Counted from the first letter of the stretch, positions 17,249-27,343 are shown. The stretch: DNA of 64,000 bases from Caulobacter sp. FWC26 (GCF_002742645.2 NZ_CP033873.1:186001-250000), one strand, 5' to 3'. The notes: a model not told the origin generated them from the sequence alone. Numbers and translations are program-made.

Positions 17249-19204
17249 TTGCCTGCAAATTCGAAGACAAGCGCCCTTGATGCGACAGCGTATGAGCGGC
17301 TCATCCAGTCCGTCGTCGACTACGCGATCTATATCCTGGATCCGCAAGGCTACGTCGCCAGCTGGAACCCTGGCGCCGAGCGGATCAAGGGGTACGGCGC
17401 GGACGAGATCATCGGCGAGCATTTTTCGAGGTTCTATACGCCGGAAGACCGCGATGCGGGCCTGCCGGCCGAGGTGCTGAGACGCGCCGCCGCGGAAGGC
17501 CGCTTCGCCGCCGAAGGCTGGCGCGTGCGCAAGGACGGCGGGCGCTTCTGGGCGATGGTGGTGGTCGATCCTATCTGGGACGGCGACCGGATCGCCGGCT
17601 TTGCGAAGATCACGCGGGACATCACCGAGCAGCGCGAGGCCGCCCAGGCCGCCCTCGAAGCTGAGCGGCGTTTCCGGCTGCTCGTCCAGGGCGTGAGCGA
17701 CTACGCCATCTACATGCTCGATCCCGAAGGCTACGTCACCAACTGGAACACTGGCGCCCAAGCGATCAAGGGCTACACCGCCGACGAGATCATCGGCGCG
17801 CACTTTTCCAAGTTCTACACGCCCGAGGATGTCGAGGCGGGGCTTCCCGCCAAGGCGCTGGAGACCGCAAGGCGCGACGGCCGCTTCACGGCGGAAGCCT
17901 GGCGCCGGCGCAAGGACGGCAGCCGCTTTTGGGCCAGCGTCGTGCTCGACCCGATCCGCGACGATGACGGGGAGCTCATCGGCTTTGCCAAGGTCACGCG
18001 CGATCTCACTGAGCGCCGCGAAATCGAGCTTGAGCTGGAGCGTTCGCAGCAAGCTCTGTTCCAGGCCCAGAAGATGGAAGCCGTCGGCCAGCTGACCGGA
18101 GGTCTCGCCCACGATTTCAACAACCTGCTGACCGGCATCACCGGCAGTCTCGAACTCATGAAGGCCAGGCTCGCCCAAGGCCGGCTGACGGACCTCGAGC
18201 GATACATGACTGCGGCCCAGGGCGCCGCCACGCGAGCGGCGACCCTTACCCACCGTCTGCTGGCCTTCTCGCGCCAGCAGACGCTCGAGCCCAAGGCGCT
18301 GGACGCCAACAAGCTTGTCGCCGGCGTCGAGGACCTGATCCGCCGGACGGTGGGCCCTGGCGTCGAGATCGAGACCGTCTTGGCGGCGGGCCTGTGGCCC
18401 TGCTTCTGCGATCCCAACCAGCTTGAAAACGCCATCCTCAATCTCTGCATAAACGCGCGCGACGCCATGCCCGGCGGCGGCCGCATAACGATCGAGACGG
18501 CCAACACCTGGGTCGACCCGGTTGGTGCGGTCGAGCGGGACATGGCCAAGGGGCAATATGTGGCCGTCAGCGTCACCGACACCGGCGTCGGGATGTCCGC
18601 GGCGACGATCGCTCGGGCCTTCGACCCGTTCTTCACCACCAAGCCCGTCGGACAGGGAACGGGTCTGGGCCTTTCGATGATCTATGGCTTTGCCAAGCAG
18701 TCCGGCGGCCATGCGCGCATCTATTCCGAGCTTGGGCAAGGAACGACGGTGAAGATCTACCTGCCCCGGCATAGGGGCGAGCCTTCGGACGCCGCCGAGG
18801 AACAAGCCGTGGTCCGCGCGCCCCGCGCGAACGGGGAAACGGTGCTGGTGGTCGATGACGAGCCCACGGTAAGGATGCTGATCGCCGACACCTTGGCCGA
18901 GCTTGGCTACGAATGCATCGAAGCCGCCGACGCGGCCGCAGGCTTGAAGGTGCTGCAATCGGACCTCGATCTCGACTTGCTGATCAGCGATGTAGGCCTT
19001 CCGGGCGGGATGAGCGGCAGGCAGATGGCGGACGTGGCCCGTACCCGGCGACCGGATCTGAAGGTGTTGTTTATCACCGGCTATGCCGAGAACGCGGCGA
19101 TCTCCAACGGCCACCTGGAACCGGGAATGCACGTCATGAGCAAGCCATTCCCGATGGATGCGTTGGCGACCAGGATCAAATCCATCATCGAGGCGGGAGA
19201 TTGA
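17249..19204 (+). CDS. Hybrid histidine kinase, PAS-PAS-HisKA-HATPase-REC
   Basis: 651 residues. Two near-identical PAS domains (about 14-130 and 145-262) share the phrases VxDYAIYxLDPxGYV, KGYxADEIIG and HFSxFYTPED. Next is the phosphoacceptor GGLAHDFNN (H288), an ATPase domain with NLCINARDAMPGGG and GTGLGLSMIYG, then a receiver with D581 in LLISDVGLPGG. No membrane helices, so cytoplasmic. The start is TTG at 17249 with no strong ribosome site; a nearby alternative cannot be excluded. Its light-sensing neighbour suggests a shared signalling role, but the PAS domains lack the LOV cysteine motif. Confidence 0.93.
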   Translation: MPANSKTSALDATAYERLIQSVVDYAIYILDPQGYVASWNPGAERIKGYGADEIIGEHFSRFYTPEDRDAGLPAEVLRRAAAEGRFAAEGWRVRKDGGRFWAMVVVDPIWDGDRIAGFAKITRDITEQREAAQAALEAERRFRLLVQGVSDYAIYMLDPEGYVTNWNTGAQAIKGYTADEIIGAHFSKFYTPEDVEAGLPAKALETARRDGRFTAEAWRRRKDGSRFWASVVLDPIRDDDGELIGFAKVTRDLTERREIELELERSQQALFQAQKMEAVGQLTGGLAHDFNNLLTGITGSLELMKARLAQGRLTDLERYMTAAQGAATRAATLTHRLLAFSRQQTLEPKALDANKLVAGVEDLIRRTVGPGVEIETVLAAGLWPCFCDPNQLENAILNLCINARDAMPGGGRITIETANTWVDPVGAVERDMAKGQYVAVSVTDTGVGMSAATIARAFDPFFTTKPVGQGTGLGLSMIYGFAKQSGGHARIYSELGQGTTVKIYLPRHRGEPSDAAEEQAVVRAPRANGETVLVVDDEPTVRMLIADTLAELGYECIEAADAAAGLKVLQSDLDLDLLISDVGLPGGMSGRQMADVARTRRPDLKVLFITGYAENAAISNGHLEPGMHVMSKPFPMDALATRIKSIIEAGD

Positions 19205-19391
19205 GAAAACGGGGTTGACGTTGAGCCCCTAGCACGACCGGGGCGTGGCGATGGACCTCGTTGAAGATCGCGTTCTTCTCGATCGGGCGGACGAATGACG
19301 AGTCCCGAGGAAAAGCCAAGTTCCGCGCCTGGCGTGGGGCGCCTAGGCGGCGCCACCCGAGCGATCAAATTGCGCGCGAGGATTGGCTCAT

Positions 19392-21317
19392 TCAATTCTC
19401 CAGCCCGGCGGCCAAACCCGCGAGCTTCTCGGCAAGCTCGGCCTGTCGGAACGGCTTTGTGAGCCGCGGGAAGTCGGTCGAGATGCCCGCCTCTTCGGCA
19501 TAGCCGGAGACAATCAGGCAGTGCAGGCCAGGGTGACGGCGGCGCGCGGCGACGACCAGCTCCGCGCCAGTCATCTCGGGCATTAGGTGGTCGGTCACCA
19601 GGATCTGTATTTCGATCTCATCCTCGAGCTTGCGGAGCGCCTGTGCGGCGCTTTCGGCTTCGACAACCCTGTATCCGAGATCAGCGAGCATGTCGGCCGT
19701 GCTGGACCTCACGAGGGTTTCGTCGTCGACGAGCAACACGGTCCCGGAATGCGGCCCAGGCGCAGACTCCGCGGCCGATGCAAGCGCGGTTGGATCGGCA
19801 CCCGACAGCGGAAGCCATATCTTCACCGTGGTGCCCTCGCCAGGAGCGCTTTCCAAAGAGAGCGCGCCGCCGAGTTGAGCCGCCAGGCCATGGACCATGG
19901 ATAGCCCAAGGCCGGTGCCGCGACCGATGCCCTTCGTCGAAAAGAAAGGCTCGGTCGCCTTGACCCTGGTGGCCTCGTCCATGCCCACACCCGTATCGTG
20001 GACGCAGAGCTGCAAGTACCGCCCGGGCCTCAGCTCGGACCCATGCTGGTGGTGAAAAGTCTCCATCCCGACATGGATCGTGAGCACCCCGCCCTCCGGC
20101 ATGGCGTCTCGGCCATTCACCGCCAGGTTCAACAGCGCCATCTCAAGCTGGTTGGCGTCGGCCACCGCCGAGGGCAGGTCGGACTGCAAGTCGTACGAAA
20201 TCCTGACCCGTGGGCCCACTGTGCTCGCCAGCAGGCTCTCCATGCCCAGGACCAGCGCCGCTAGGTCAATCGGCTGGGGTTGCAGGGGCTGACGCCGTGC
20301 GAAACCCAACAGCCGCTGCACCAGGGTCTTGGCGCGCTCGGCTGATTGGAGCGCACCATCGATCATGCGCCGCGATCGCTGATCCCCAACGCCCTTGCGC
20401 TGGAGCATGTCCAGGCTGCCGATGATCGGCATCAGGAGATTATTGAAGTCGTGGGCCACGCCGCCGGTCAGCTGTCCCATCGCGTCCATTTTCTGGCTGT
20501 GCCGAAGCATCTCGTCGCGACGGAGCTCTTCGGTGATGTCGCGGCCCACCGTATCGAAGATGCCTGATGCGGAGGCCGCGTCAGGCACCGCCGACCAGGC
20601 GAATGCGATAGCTTCGCCATCGGCCTTGAGGAGCCTGACGTGAAACTGATGCGCCGCTTCGCCTCTCGCCAAGGCGGCCACCACCTCGGCGGTCGTCCCA
20701 AGGTCATCGGGGTGGATGATCTCGGAAAACGGCCGCGTAAGCAGCTCTTCCTCCGTGCGCCCCAGAACGTGCGACCAAGCCGGGTTGACCGACTTGAGGT
20801 AGCCGTCGGTCGTCGCGACGCCGAACAAGTCTCGTGAGAGTTCGAACAGGCGCTGTCGCTGCTCGGTGTTTTGGCGCTCCGCCAGCACCTGAATGGTGGT
20901 CTCCAAGCAGGAGCAGAACATTCCTCCGATCCGCCCGTCGTCATCGCGCACCGGCGAATAGAAGAAGGTCCACCAAGTCTCCTCCAGGAAACCGCGGCGG
21001 TTCATGGTGAGCGGCAGGTTCTCGGACCAGGTGGCTTCGTCAGCCAGGGCGCGGTCCACCAGCGGCTTGATGTCATCCCAGATGTCCCACCACACTTGCT
21101 GAAACGGGCGTCCCAGCGCGCCGGGGTGCTTGTCGCCGAGAATCTCCGCGTAGGCGTCGTTGTAGAGAAACGTAAGTTCGGGGCCCCAGGCGATGAACAT
21201 GGGCTGTCGAGACCCGAGCGCGATGCTCAAGGCTGTCTGGAGCGCGCGAGGCCATGACGCCATCGGCCCGATTGGCGTTGCGGTCCAATCGAACGCTTGA
21301 TGGCGCTGCCTCATCAA
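19392..21317 (-). CDS. Hybrid histidine kinase, PAS-PAS-HisKA-HATPase-REC
   Basis: 641 residues. The N-terminal ~130 (PIGPMASWPRALQTALSIAL, FIAWGPELTFLYNDAYAEIL) is the PAS type common in alphaproteobacterial light/redox kinases. A second PAS (about 155-275) precedes the H-box GGVAHDFNNLL, the ATPase motifs NLAVNGRDAMPEGG and GTGLGLSMVHG, and a C-terminal receiver with ILVTDHLMPEMTG. Cytoplasmic. It converges on the kinase at 17249 with the same kinase-receiver core, so the two are paralogues. Signal unknown. Confidence 0.93.
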   Translation of the reverse strand: MMRQRHQAFDWTATPIGPMASWPRALQTALSIALGSRQPMFIAWGPELTFLYNDAYAEILGDKHPGALGRPFQQVWWDIWDDIKPLVDRALADEATWSENLPLTMNRRGFLEETWWTFFYSPVRDDDGRIGGMFCSCLETTIQVLAERQNTEQRQRLFELSRDLFGVATTDGYLKSVNPAWSHVLGRTEEELLTRPFSEIIHPDDLGTTAEVVAALARGEAAHQFHVRLLKADGEAIAFAWSAVPDAASASGIFDTVGRDITEELRRDEMLRHSQKMDAMGQLTGGVAHDFNNLLMPIIGSLDMLQRKGVGDQRSRRMIDGALQSAERAKTLVQRLLGFARRQPLQPQPIDLAALVLGMESLLASTVGPRVRISYDLQSDLPSAVADANQLEMALLNLAVNGRDAMPEGGVLTIHVGMETFHHQHGSELRPGRYLQLCVHDTGVGMDEATRVKATEPFFSTKGIGRGTGLGLSMVHGLAAQLGGALSLESAPGEGTTVKIWLPLSGADPTALASAAESAPGPHSGTVLLVDDETLVRSSTADMLADLGYRVVEAESAAQALRKLEDEIEIQILVTDHLMPEMTGAELVVAARRRHPGLHCLIVSGYAEEAGISTDFPRLTKPFRQAELAEKLAGLAAGLEN

Positions 21318-21919
21318 CAGCCGCTGGGTGCTCTCCGGGGCGGTCAGCTGTCCCTCCTCGTCGTTGCCTAGTTCAACGCGCAGCCCTATCGCAGCGAAGG
21401 ATAAATCCAGCCCCTACTGTCTAGTTCCACCAGGGATTTGCGGCCCCATGTCCTATGCGGAGGTGAGCTCGGAGACGGTTGGCTATGTATGAATGGAAAT
21501 CCAGTAAGGACCTGAGACGCCATTTTCACCCGGCCACCGACGGACTAACGTCCTTTACCTTGCTATGCGGCAGGATGCGCGGCGCGGTGGTGTCACATTT
21601 GCGCTCAAGGGTGAAGTGGAGGATGGGCCGAACAGCCCGGATCACCAGCACTGTGCTCGACGCCTGGCTTCGACGCACTTTGCCAGTCGCAGCAATTGCG
21701 ATCAGCCAGTCGCACGATTGGAGTCAGAAAATCGTGAAAACCCGGAACGACGTGGCAACAGATCCAAGGCGGGCTGCGACTCGCAGCTATCGGAGTCAGG
21801 GACAACATAAAAACAAAATCCGCCAATATAACGATATTTCACGTCTAACAAAGATTATCGGAAATAAGGATTGATCGCTCAGTCTCGTCAGTTCGGTGAC
21901 CTTCAAGCCGTCTCGATTC
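21318..21919. other. 602-base intergenic stretch, no convincing gene
   Basis: Lies upstream of the kinase at 21317 (minus) and downstream of the acyltransferase (minus). A plus-strand frame at 21479-21874 is open but has no family, no ribosome site and a rich mix of Arg/Ser typical of chance frames. The segment 21790-21860 is unusually AT-rich (CAACATAAAAACAAAATCC and following), which suggests promoter or foreign sequence. Confidence 0.4.
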
Positions 21920-23089
21920 TTAGTTTTCAGACGCCGAAGAACTGCGGACTACGACTACCTTTGTGCCAGACGCGGGCCACAAACGGTCTGCGCAGCGCCG
22001 GATCCATGTTCGCGCGGGTCTCTCGACAAAGAAATGCACGGCGAACGCTGCAACGAGCGTGAGCATGAGCAGGCAGGCCACCTCCCACCACGCCAGCACG
22101 TAGGCGCTCGAGCGTTGGGTCAGAGCGGAGTTGACGCCCTTCCATCCAATCAGGATGGGCATGTGCACCAAGTACAAGGCGTAAGAGGCTTCACCTGCGG
22201 CCAACATCGACGGCAGGGCGACCGCGCGATCGGCGCCCGATTTGGACAGAAGGGCTAGGCTGAGGACCAAGGGTCCGGCTGCGGCCACCACTACCCGCTC
22301 GTCCGCTTTGAAGTGCATCAGCAGCAACAGAATGATTGCCGACAGCCAGGCCGCGCCGATCGCGTGCGGCCGAGGCAGGTGCACCCGCTGTCCCAGCCGG
22401 TAGAGACCTATCCCATAGAGAAACTCGGGTATGATCCGCAGCACGCCCATGTTCAGTTGCGCGTGGACGACCAAGTCACCAAACACCGCTTGATAGGCCA
22501 GATCCAGCGCCACGAAGACCAGTGCCGACAGGGCGAGCAGGATCCAGGGTCGACGGGCCAGGACGAGGCCGATCCAGGCGAAGGCGGGAAAGGCGAGATA
22601 GGCGAACCATTCGGCGGAAAGCGACCATGAGGGACCGTTCCATGCCGCCACGACCGTTTCCGGCAGCCAAGCATGCACCAGTAGGACTGTCGTGAGCAGG
22701 CCGAGGGGATTGTAGAGGCGTCGATCGAACTCTGCGCCGACTAGGGTTCCCGCGCCGACCATCACCAGCACGAACCCCAAAACGGCGATATGGGCCGGGT
22801 AAACACGTGCAAAGCGCGCCGCCAAGAAGCGGCGATAGTTCAACTGCCCGTCTTCTAGCGCCTGACGATAGGCATGGGTGAGGACGAAGCCAGACAAGAT
22901 GAAGAAGGCGTCGACGCCGAGCCCGGCTCGATTGAAGATGCCCGTCGAGGCCATGGCGTTCCAGGGCCATTGCAATTGGTAGTGGAAGAGCACGACTCCC
23001 AGAGCCAGCACAAAGCGGACCGAGGTCAGCGCGGGTAGACTGTTGGGGAAGGACGTTGTTTCACGCCCAATCTGATCAACGATTTGCAT
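21920..23089 (-). CDS. Acyltransferase 3 family membrane protein (OafA/YrhL-like)
   Basis: 389 residues with about 10 membrane helices. The family's opening pattern is present: LPALTSVRFVLALGVVLFHY with the catalytic-type histidine, then GVDAFFILSGFVLTHAY, FLAARFARVYPAHI, and WSLSAEWFAYLAFP. Such enzymes O-acylate surface polysaccharides or other cell-envelope glycans from the inner membrane. The ATG at 23087-23089 was chosen because the upstream 42 residues of the open frame are arginine-rich and unlike the family. Monocistronic. Confidence 0.93.
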   Translation of the reverse strand: MQIVDQIGRETTSFPNSLPALTSVRFVLALGVVLFHYQLQWPWNAMASTGIFNRAGLGVDAFFILSGFVLTHAYRQALEDGQLNYRRFLAARFARVYPAHIAVLGFVLVMVGAGTLVGAEFDRRLYNPLGLLTTVLLVHAWLPETVVAAWNGPSWSLSAEWFAYLAFPAFAWIGLVLARRPWILLALSALVFVALDLAYQAVFGDLVVHAQLNMGVLRIIPEFLYGIGLYRLGQRVHLPRPHAIGAAWLSAIILLLLMHFKADERVVVAAAGPLVLSLALLSKSGADRAVALPSMLAAGEASYALYLVHMPILIGWKGVNSALTQRSSAYVLAWWEVACLLMLTLVAAFAVHFFVERPARTWIRRCADRLWPASGTKVVVVRSSSASEN

Positions 23090-23310
23090 TCTAGCCCCCG
23101 CCCTGCTGCGTATACGCGCGGGGAGCAGGTCAACCCTCATCGTCTTATTGAACCGCAATTCCACCAGTCGTCGGCACGCCAGTGACGGACGCAAATGGAG
23201 CGCGCCAAAAATCATCAGGATCGGCGAGGGCTAAGATCGCACCGAAACGTAGTGACAGGGACGAGATCGCCCTAGCTGCATCTTAGTGACCAGTCGCAGG
23301 ACCTTAGACG

Positions 23311-25128
23311 ATGACTCAATTTGACCGCCGGCAGTTGTTGCGCGGAGCAGCCGCGTTGGGCTCCAGCCTCGCAACAGTCGCTCTTCTTCCCAGTTGGGCA
23401 CAGAGCGCGACGCCGGGCCTCCTCTCGACCCTGCCAACGCTGTCGGGTCAGGACATCAAGCTGACCATCGGCCATGCGCCGGTGACGATCGACGGTAAGC
23501 GTGGACACGCCGTGGCAATCAACGGCACCGTTCCTGGCCCTCTGATCCGCTTGAAGGAAGGTCAGACCGTCCGGCTCTCGGTCACCAACGCTCTAGATGA
23601 GGAGACCTCGATCCACTGGCATGGGCTGCTCGTTCCCTTCCAAATGGACGGCGTGCCGGGCGTCAGCTTTCCCGGCATTCCGCCCGGCGAAACCTTCGTC
23701 TACGAATTCCCGGTCAAGCAGTCGGGCACCTACTGGTATCATAGCCACTCGGGCCTTCAGGAGGCCGAGGGTCACTACGGCCCCCTCGTCATTGAGCCGG
23801 CCGAGCCTGACCCGATCGCCTATGATCGGGAGCATGTGATCGTGCTCTCCGATTTCAGCTTCATGCACCCCCACCTGATCTTCAAGCGCATGAAGCAGCA
23901 GGCCGGGGTGTTCAATTACCAAAAGCAGACCCTCTCCAGCCTGATGGCCGGCAAGGACCAGACGCTCCAGGAGCGGATGGAGTGGGGCAAGTGGCGGATG
24001 GACCCCACCGATATCTCAGACGTCACTGGCGCGGTCATGTCGTTCCTGGTCAACGGCCACGGCCCCACCGACAACTGGACGGGCCTGTTTACGCCCGGCG
24101 AGCGGGTCCGCCTGCGGTTCATCAACGCGGCCGCCCAGATGATGTTCAACGTGCGGATTCCCGGGCTGAAGCTGACTGTGGTCGCCGCTGACGGTCAGAC
24201 CGTGAAGCCGGTCGAAGTCGATGAGTTCCAGATCGGCAATGCCGAGACCTACGACGTCATCGTCCAACCGACGCAGGACAAGGCCTTCACCCTGGTGGCC
24301 GAGGCGGTTGACCGCTCCGGCATGGGTAGAGCGACGTTGGCCCCGCGCGCCGGGATGACCGCCCCAGTTCCGCCGCTGCGCGAACGTCCGTTGGCCACCA
24401 TGAAGGACATGGGCATGGACATGAGCAGCATGGACATGAGCGGCTCAGGCGCCATGGGCGGCATAGACCATGCCGCCATGGGGCACGACATGGCGGCCAT
24501 GGCTGCCGCTCCTGGCATGGCCGCGCCCAAGCCGCGCGGCTCCGATGTCATGGGCGACATGGGCGGCATGAAGATGTCGATGCGCGACCCGCTGAACGCG
24601 CCTCAGATCAAGCTAGGCCCTGGCGTGCAGACCATTACACCGATGCCGATCGACCGGACCGGTGAGCCTGGCCAGGGCTTGGAAAGCGTCGGTCACCGAG
24701 TCCTGGTCTACAAGGATCTGCTGGCCCTGACGCCCAATCCCGACACCCGGACCCCGACCCGGGCCCTGGAGATCCGGCTGACCGGCAACATGGAACGCTT
24801 CATGTGGGGGTTCGACGGCCAGAAGTTCAGCGACGCGACCAAGCCCTACGCCTTCGACAAGGGCGAAAGGGTGCGGGTCACGCTGGTCAATGACACCATG
24901 ATGGCCCACCCGATCCACCTGCATGGCCACTTCTTCGAGCTGACCCACGCGCCGGTCGGATTTGGACCTCGCAAGCACACAGTCATCGTGCTGCCTGGAG
25001 GCAAGGTGTCTTGGGACTTCACTGCCGATCCCGGCGACTGGGCTTTCCACTGCCACATGCTCTACCACATGCACGCGGGCATGTTTCAGGTGTTCAGCGT
25101 GCGGCCTCTCGAAGGAGGCGCGGCATGA
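23311..25128 (+). CDS. copA: Copper-resistance multicopper oxidase CopA (cluster 1)
   Basis: 605 residues. The Tat signal DRRQLLRGAAALG starts the protein. Copper ligands are visible at IHWHG (102-105), YHSH (143-146), HPIHLHG (near 530) and HCHMLYHMHAGM (from 580). A Met-rich insert at about 360-420 (repeated GMDMSS, MDMSG, MGGI) is the copper-collecting segment typical of PcoA/CopA. It oxidises Cu(I) to Cu(II) in the periplasm. It overlaps copB by 4 bases (ATGA) and leads a long plus-strand copper operon. Confidence 0.95.
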   Translation: MTQFDRRQLLRGAAALGSSLATVALLPSWAQSATPGLLSTLPTLSGQDIKLTIGHAPVTIDGKRGHAVAINGTVPGPLIRLKEGQTVRLSVTNALDEETSIHWHGLLVPFQMDGVPGVSFPGIPPGETFVYEFPVKQSGTYWYHSHSGLQEAEGHYGPLVIEPAEPDPIAYDREHVIVLSDFSFMHPHLIFKRMKQQAGVFNYQKQTLSSLMAGKDQTLQERMEWGKWRMDPTDISDVTGAVMSFLVNGHGPTDNWTGLFTPGERVRLRFINAAAQMMFNVRIPGLKLTVVAADGQTVKPVEVDEFQIGNAETYDVIVQPTQDKAFTLVAEAVDRSGMGRATLAPRAGMTAPVPPLRERPLATMKDMGMDMSSMDMSGSGAMGGIDHAAMGHDMAAMAAAPGMAAPKPRGSDVMGDMGGMKMSMRDPLNAPQIKLGPGVQTITPMPIDRTGEPGQGLESVGHRVLVYKDLLALTPNPDTRTPTRALEIRLTGNMERFMWGFDGQKFSDATKPYAFDKGERVRVTLVNDTMMAHPIHLHGHFFELTHAPVGFGPRKHTVIVLPGGKVSWDFTADPGDWAFHCHMLYHMHAGMFQVFSVRPLEGGAA

Positions 25129-26201
25129 ACCGGCTCGTCGTAGTCAGCCTGTTGCCGCTCGCCTTGGCCGGGCCAGCCATGGCCCAGACCATGGATCATT
25201 CCTCGATGCCGGGCATGACCATGCCCGCCGCGCCGGCCAAGCCGGCCGCCAAACCTGCCAAGCCAGAAGCGGCGGCTCATCAGCATCAGGTGGCCCCCGC
25301 TGCAGCGACCGCGAAGCCAGCGACGCCCGCAGCCGGCGAAGCCGATCCGCACGCCGGACATGACATGTCGGCGGGAACGATGGACCATTCCGCCATGCCG
25401 GGCATGGACATGGGGGCGCCAACAGAGACCAGCACAACAATGGGTGATCTGGAGGTCCCAACGGGGCCGCCGCCGGCGGCGCCAATCGACTACGCCGCCG
25501 ACCGCGTGTTCTCGCCGGCCGCCATGGCCACCGCGCGCGGCCAACTTCGGCGTGAGCATGGCGGCATAAGCAGCTCCATGGTCATAGCCAACATCGCCGA
25601 GTGGGCGCCCGGGTCAGGCAAGGACGGCTATCGCTGGGAAGGCGAGGCATGGTTTGGCGGCGACATCCATCGCCTTGTGATCAAGACCGAAGGCGAAGGC
25701 GAAGGCGTCGTCGGCGACGGCCTTGAGCAAGCCGAACTGCAAGCGCTCTATTCCCGCGCGATCGGTCCCTACTTCAATCTGCAGGTAGGGGTGCGGCATG
25801 ATTTCGAGCCCAATCCCACCCGCACCTACGCGACTGTCGGATTCGAGGGCCTGGCGCCCTATTGGTTCGAGGTGAGCGGCGCGGCCTTCCTATCCGACAG
25901 AGGCGATCTCTCTGGGCGGCTGGAAGGCTCCTACGATCAGCGCATCAACCAGCGCCTGATCCTGCAGCCGCGCGCGGAGTTCAACCTCGCCGCCTCGAAT
26001 GACGCGGCGACCGGGATAGGTTCTGGCCTGTCGAGCGCGGAGCTAGGCTTGCGGCTTCGCTACGAGATCCGCCGGGAGTTCGCCCCCTATATCGGCGTCA
26101 CCTACGACCGAAAATTCGGGAAGACAGCCGACTACAGCCGCGCCGCCGGCGAGGATGTCGAGGATACTCGCCTGGTGTTTGGCCTTCGGGCCTGGTTCTG
26201 A
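25125..26201 (+). CDS. copB: Copper-resistance outer-membrane protein CopB (cluster 1)
   Basis: 358 residues. A signal peptide ends at AMA; then a Met/His/Pro-rich region with repeated HSSMPGM and HSAMPGMDMG precedes a ~220-residue barrel from about residue 140 (GYRWEGEAWFGGD, GPYFNLQVGVRHDFEP, LEGLAPYWFEV-type) ending in VFGLRAWF. This is the CopB/PcoB family, an outer-membrane beta-barrel that works with CopA. It starts within the copA stop codon, so translation is coupled. Confidence 0.94.
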   Translation: MNRLVVVSLLPLALAGPAMAQTMDHSSMPGMTMPAAPAKPAAKPAKPEAAAHQHQVAPAAATAKPATPAAGEADPHAGHDMSAGTMDHSAMPGMDMGAPTETSTTMGDLEVPTGPPPAAPIDYAADRVFSPAAMATARGQLRREHGGISSSMVIANIAEWAPGSGKDGYRWEGEAWFGGDIHRLVIKTEGEGEGVVGDGLEQAELQALYSRAIGPYFNLQVGVRHDFEPNPTRTYATVGFEGLAPYWFEVSGAAFLSDRGDLSGRLEGSYDQRINQRLILQPRAEFNLAASNDAATGIGSGLSSAELGLRLRYEIRREFAPYIGVTYDRKFGKTADYSRAAGEDVEDTRLVFGLRAWF

Positions 26202-26235
26202 CCCAATATGCCGCGTGCGGCAGGAGACCCTGAGA

Positions 26236-26730
26236 ATGAAACACCTACTTTCGACGCTTGGCGCCGGCCTGTTGCTGATCACCGGCACAGCGCTGGCTCA
26301 CGAACCAGCCAAGCCTGCCACCGCATCCTCGAACAGCCTGGCCCCGGCGGCCAAGTCCGCAGCCCTGGCCGTAGACGGCTTCCATGCGGCGCTGGCGGCG
26401 GGCGACACCGAAAAAGCCCTGGCTTTGTTGGCGCCCGACGTTCTGGTGTTTGAGGAGGGCGGCGCGGAGCGATCGCGGGCCGAATATGCCAGCCATCACT
26501 TGGCCGCCGACGCGGCCTTTACCCGCGCTGTGCCCAGCACGCCGCTGTCACGGTCGGGCCTGGCCCAAGGCGACCTAGCCTATATCGTCAGCGAAAGCCG
26601 CACGACGGGTGTCTACGGCGGCAAGCCGGTGGACCGCCTGTCGGCCGAGACTATGGTCCTTCGCCACGAGCCGGCGGGTTGGAAGATTGTCCATATCCAT
26701 TGGTCTTCCCGGGCCGCCAAGCCGAAATAG
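26236..26730 (+). CDS. Periplasmic NTF2/SnoaL-like protein
   Basis: 164 residues with a signal peptide (MKHLLSTLGAGLLLITGTALA). The mature part matches the NTF2-like cone fold: VDGFHAALAAGDTEKALALL, DVLVFEEGG, and a final GWKIVHIHWSS strand. Members of this DUF4440/SnoaL group often accompany copper operons; function unproven. Two His near the C-terminus and two acidic residues could bind metal, which is inference only. It lies 34 bases after copB. Confidence 0.85.
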   Translation: MKHLLSTLGAGLLLITGTALAHEPAKPATASSNSLAPAAKSAALAVDGFHAALAAGDTEKALALLAPDVLVFEEGGAERSRAEYASHHLAADAAFTRAVPSTPLSRSGLAQGDLAYIVSESRTTGVYGGKPVDRLSAETMVLRHEPAGWKIVHIHWSSRAAKPK

Positions 26731-26761
26731 TCGATCGCCCCTGCCCTGCCGGAGCCCACCC

Positions 26762-27241
26762 GTGACCCGCTTGATCCGTCGCCCCCTCCTCGCGCGCCGC
26801 GCCCTGCTGCTGGGGGCCGGCGCCGCCACTCTACTGGCGGCCTGCGCGCAAGGCGCCGAACCCCTGGCTATCCAAGTCTACAAGACCCCGTTCTGCGGAT
26901 GCTGCACCAAGTGGGTCGAGGCCTTGAGGGCAGCCGGCCTCAAGCCGTCTATCAACGAGCTGGACGATCTGACGCCGGTGCGGGCCACCTACGGCGTCGA
27001 CGACACCCTGTCTTCGTGCCACACCGCACGGATCGGCGGCTACACCATCGAGGGTCACGTACCGCCGTCCGACATTCTTCGGCTGTTGCAAGAACGCCCC
27101 AAAGCGTTGGGCCTGGCGGTCCCTGGAATGCCGATCGGATCGCCCGGCATGGAAATGCCCGGAGCCGTCGCCGAGCCCTACGCGACCCTGCTGCTGCTTG
27201 ACGCCAAGGGCGCGACCCGGGTTTTCGCCCGCCATGGCTGA
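26762..27241 (+). CDS. DUF411 metal-binding protein (cluster 1)
   Basis: 159 residues. The N-terminus has a twin-arginine-like start (TRLIRRPLLARRALLLGA) followed by a lipobox-like LLAACA, so it is probably exported or membrane-tethered. The DUF411 core shows CGCCTKWVE (Cys pair), SSCHTA and GYTIEGHVP, then IGSPGMEMPG. These Cys/His/Met positions suit Cu(I). GTG start at 26762 has GGAG upstream; an ATG earlier in the frame would run through the previous gene. A paralogue sits at 57624. Confidence 0.9.
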   Translation: MTRLIRRPLLARRALLLGAGAATLLAACAQGAEPLAIQVYKTPFCGCCTKWVEALRAAGLKPSINELDDLTPVRATYGVDDTLSSCHTARIGGYTIEGHVPPSDILRLLQERPKALGLAVPGMPIGSPGMEMPGAVAEPYATLLLLDAKGATRVFARHG

Positions 27242-27343
27242 TCGGCGCCTGACACCGATTTTTGCGCTTCGCCGCGAGGGACAGGGCCCGGGCCGTGCGT
27301 ATGATCTGTGGGCGACCGGGGCGTCGCACCTTGGAGACATCCG

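Noticed and set aside
17216..19132. 638-residue minus-strand frame across the PAS kinase gene
   Set aside because: Antisense shadow; no domain, whereas the plus strand is a complete hybrid kinase.
21479..21874. 131-residue plus-strand frame
   Set aside because: No domain or ribosome site; basic, Ser/Arg-rich chance frame.
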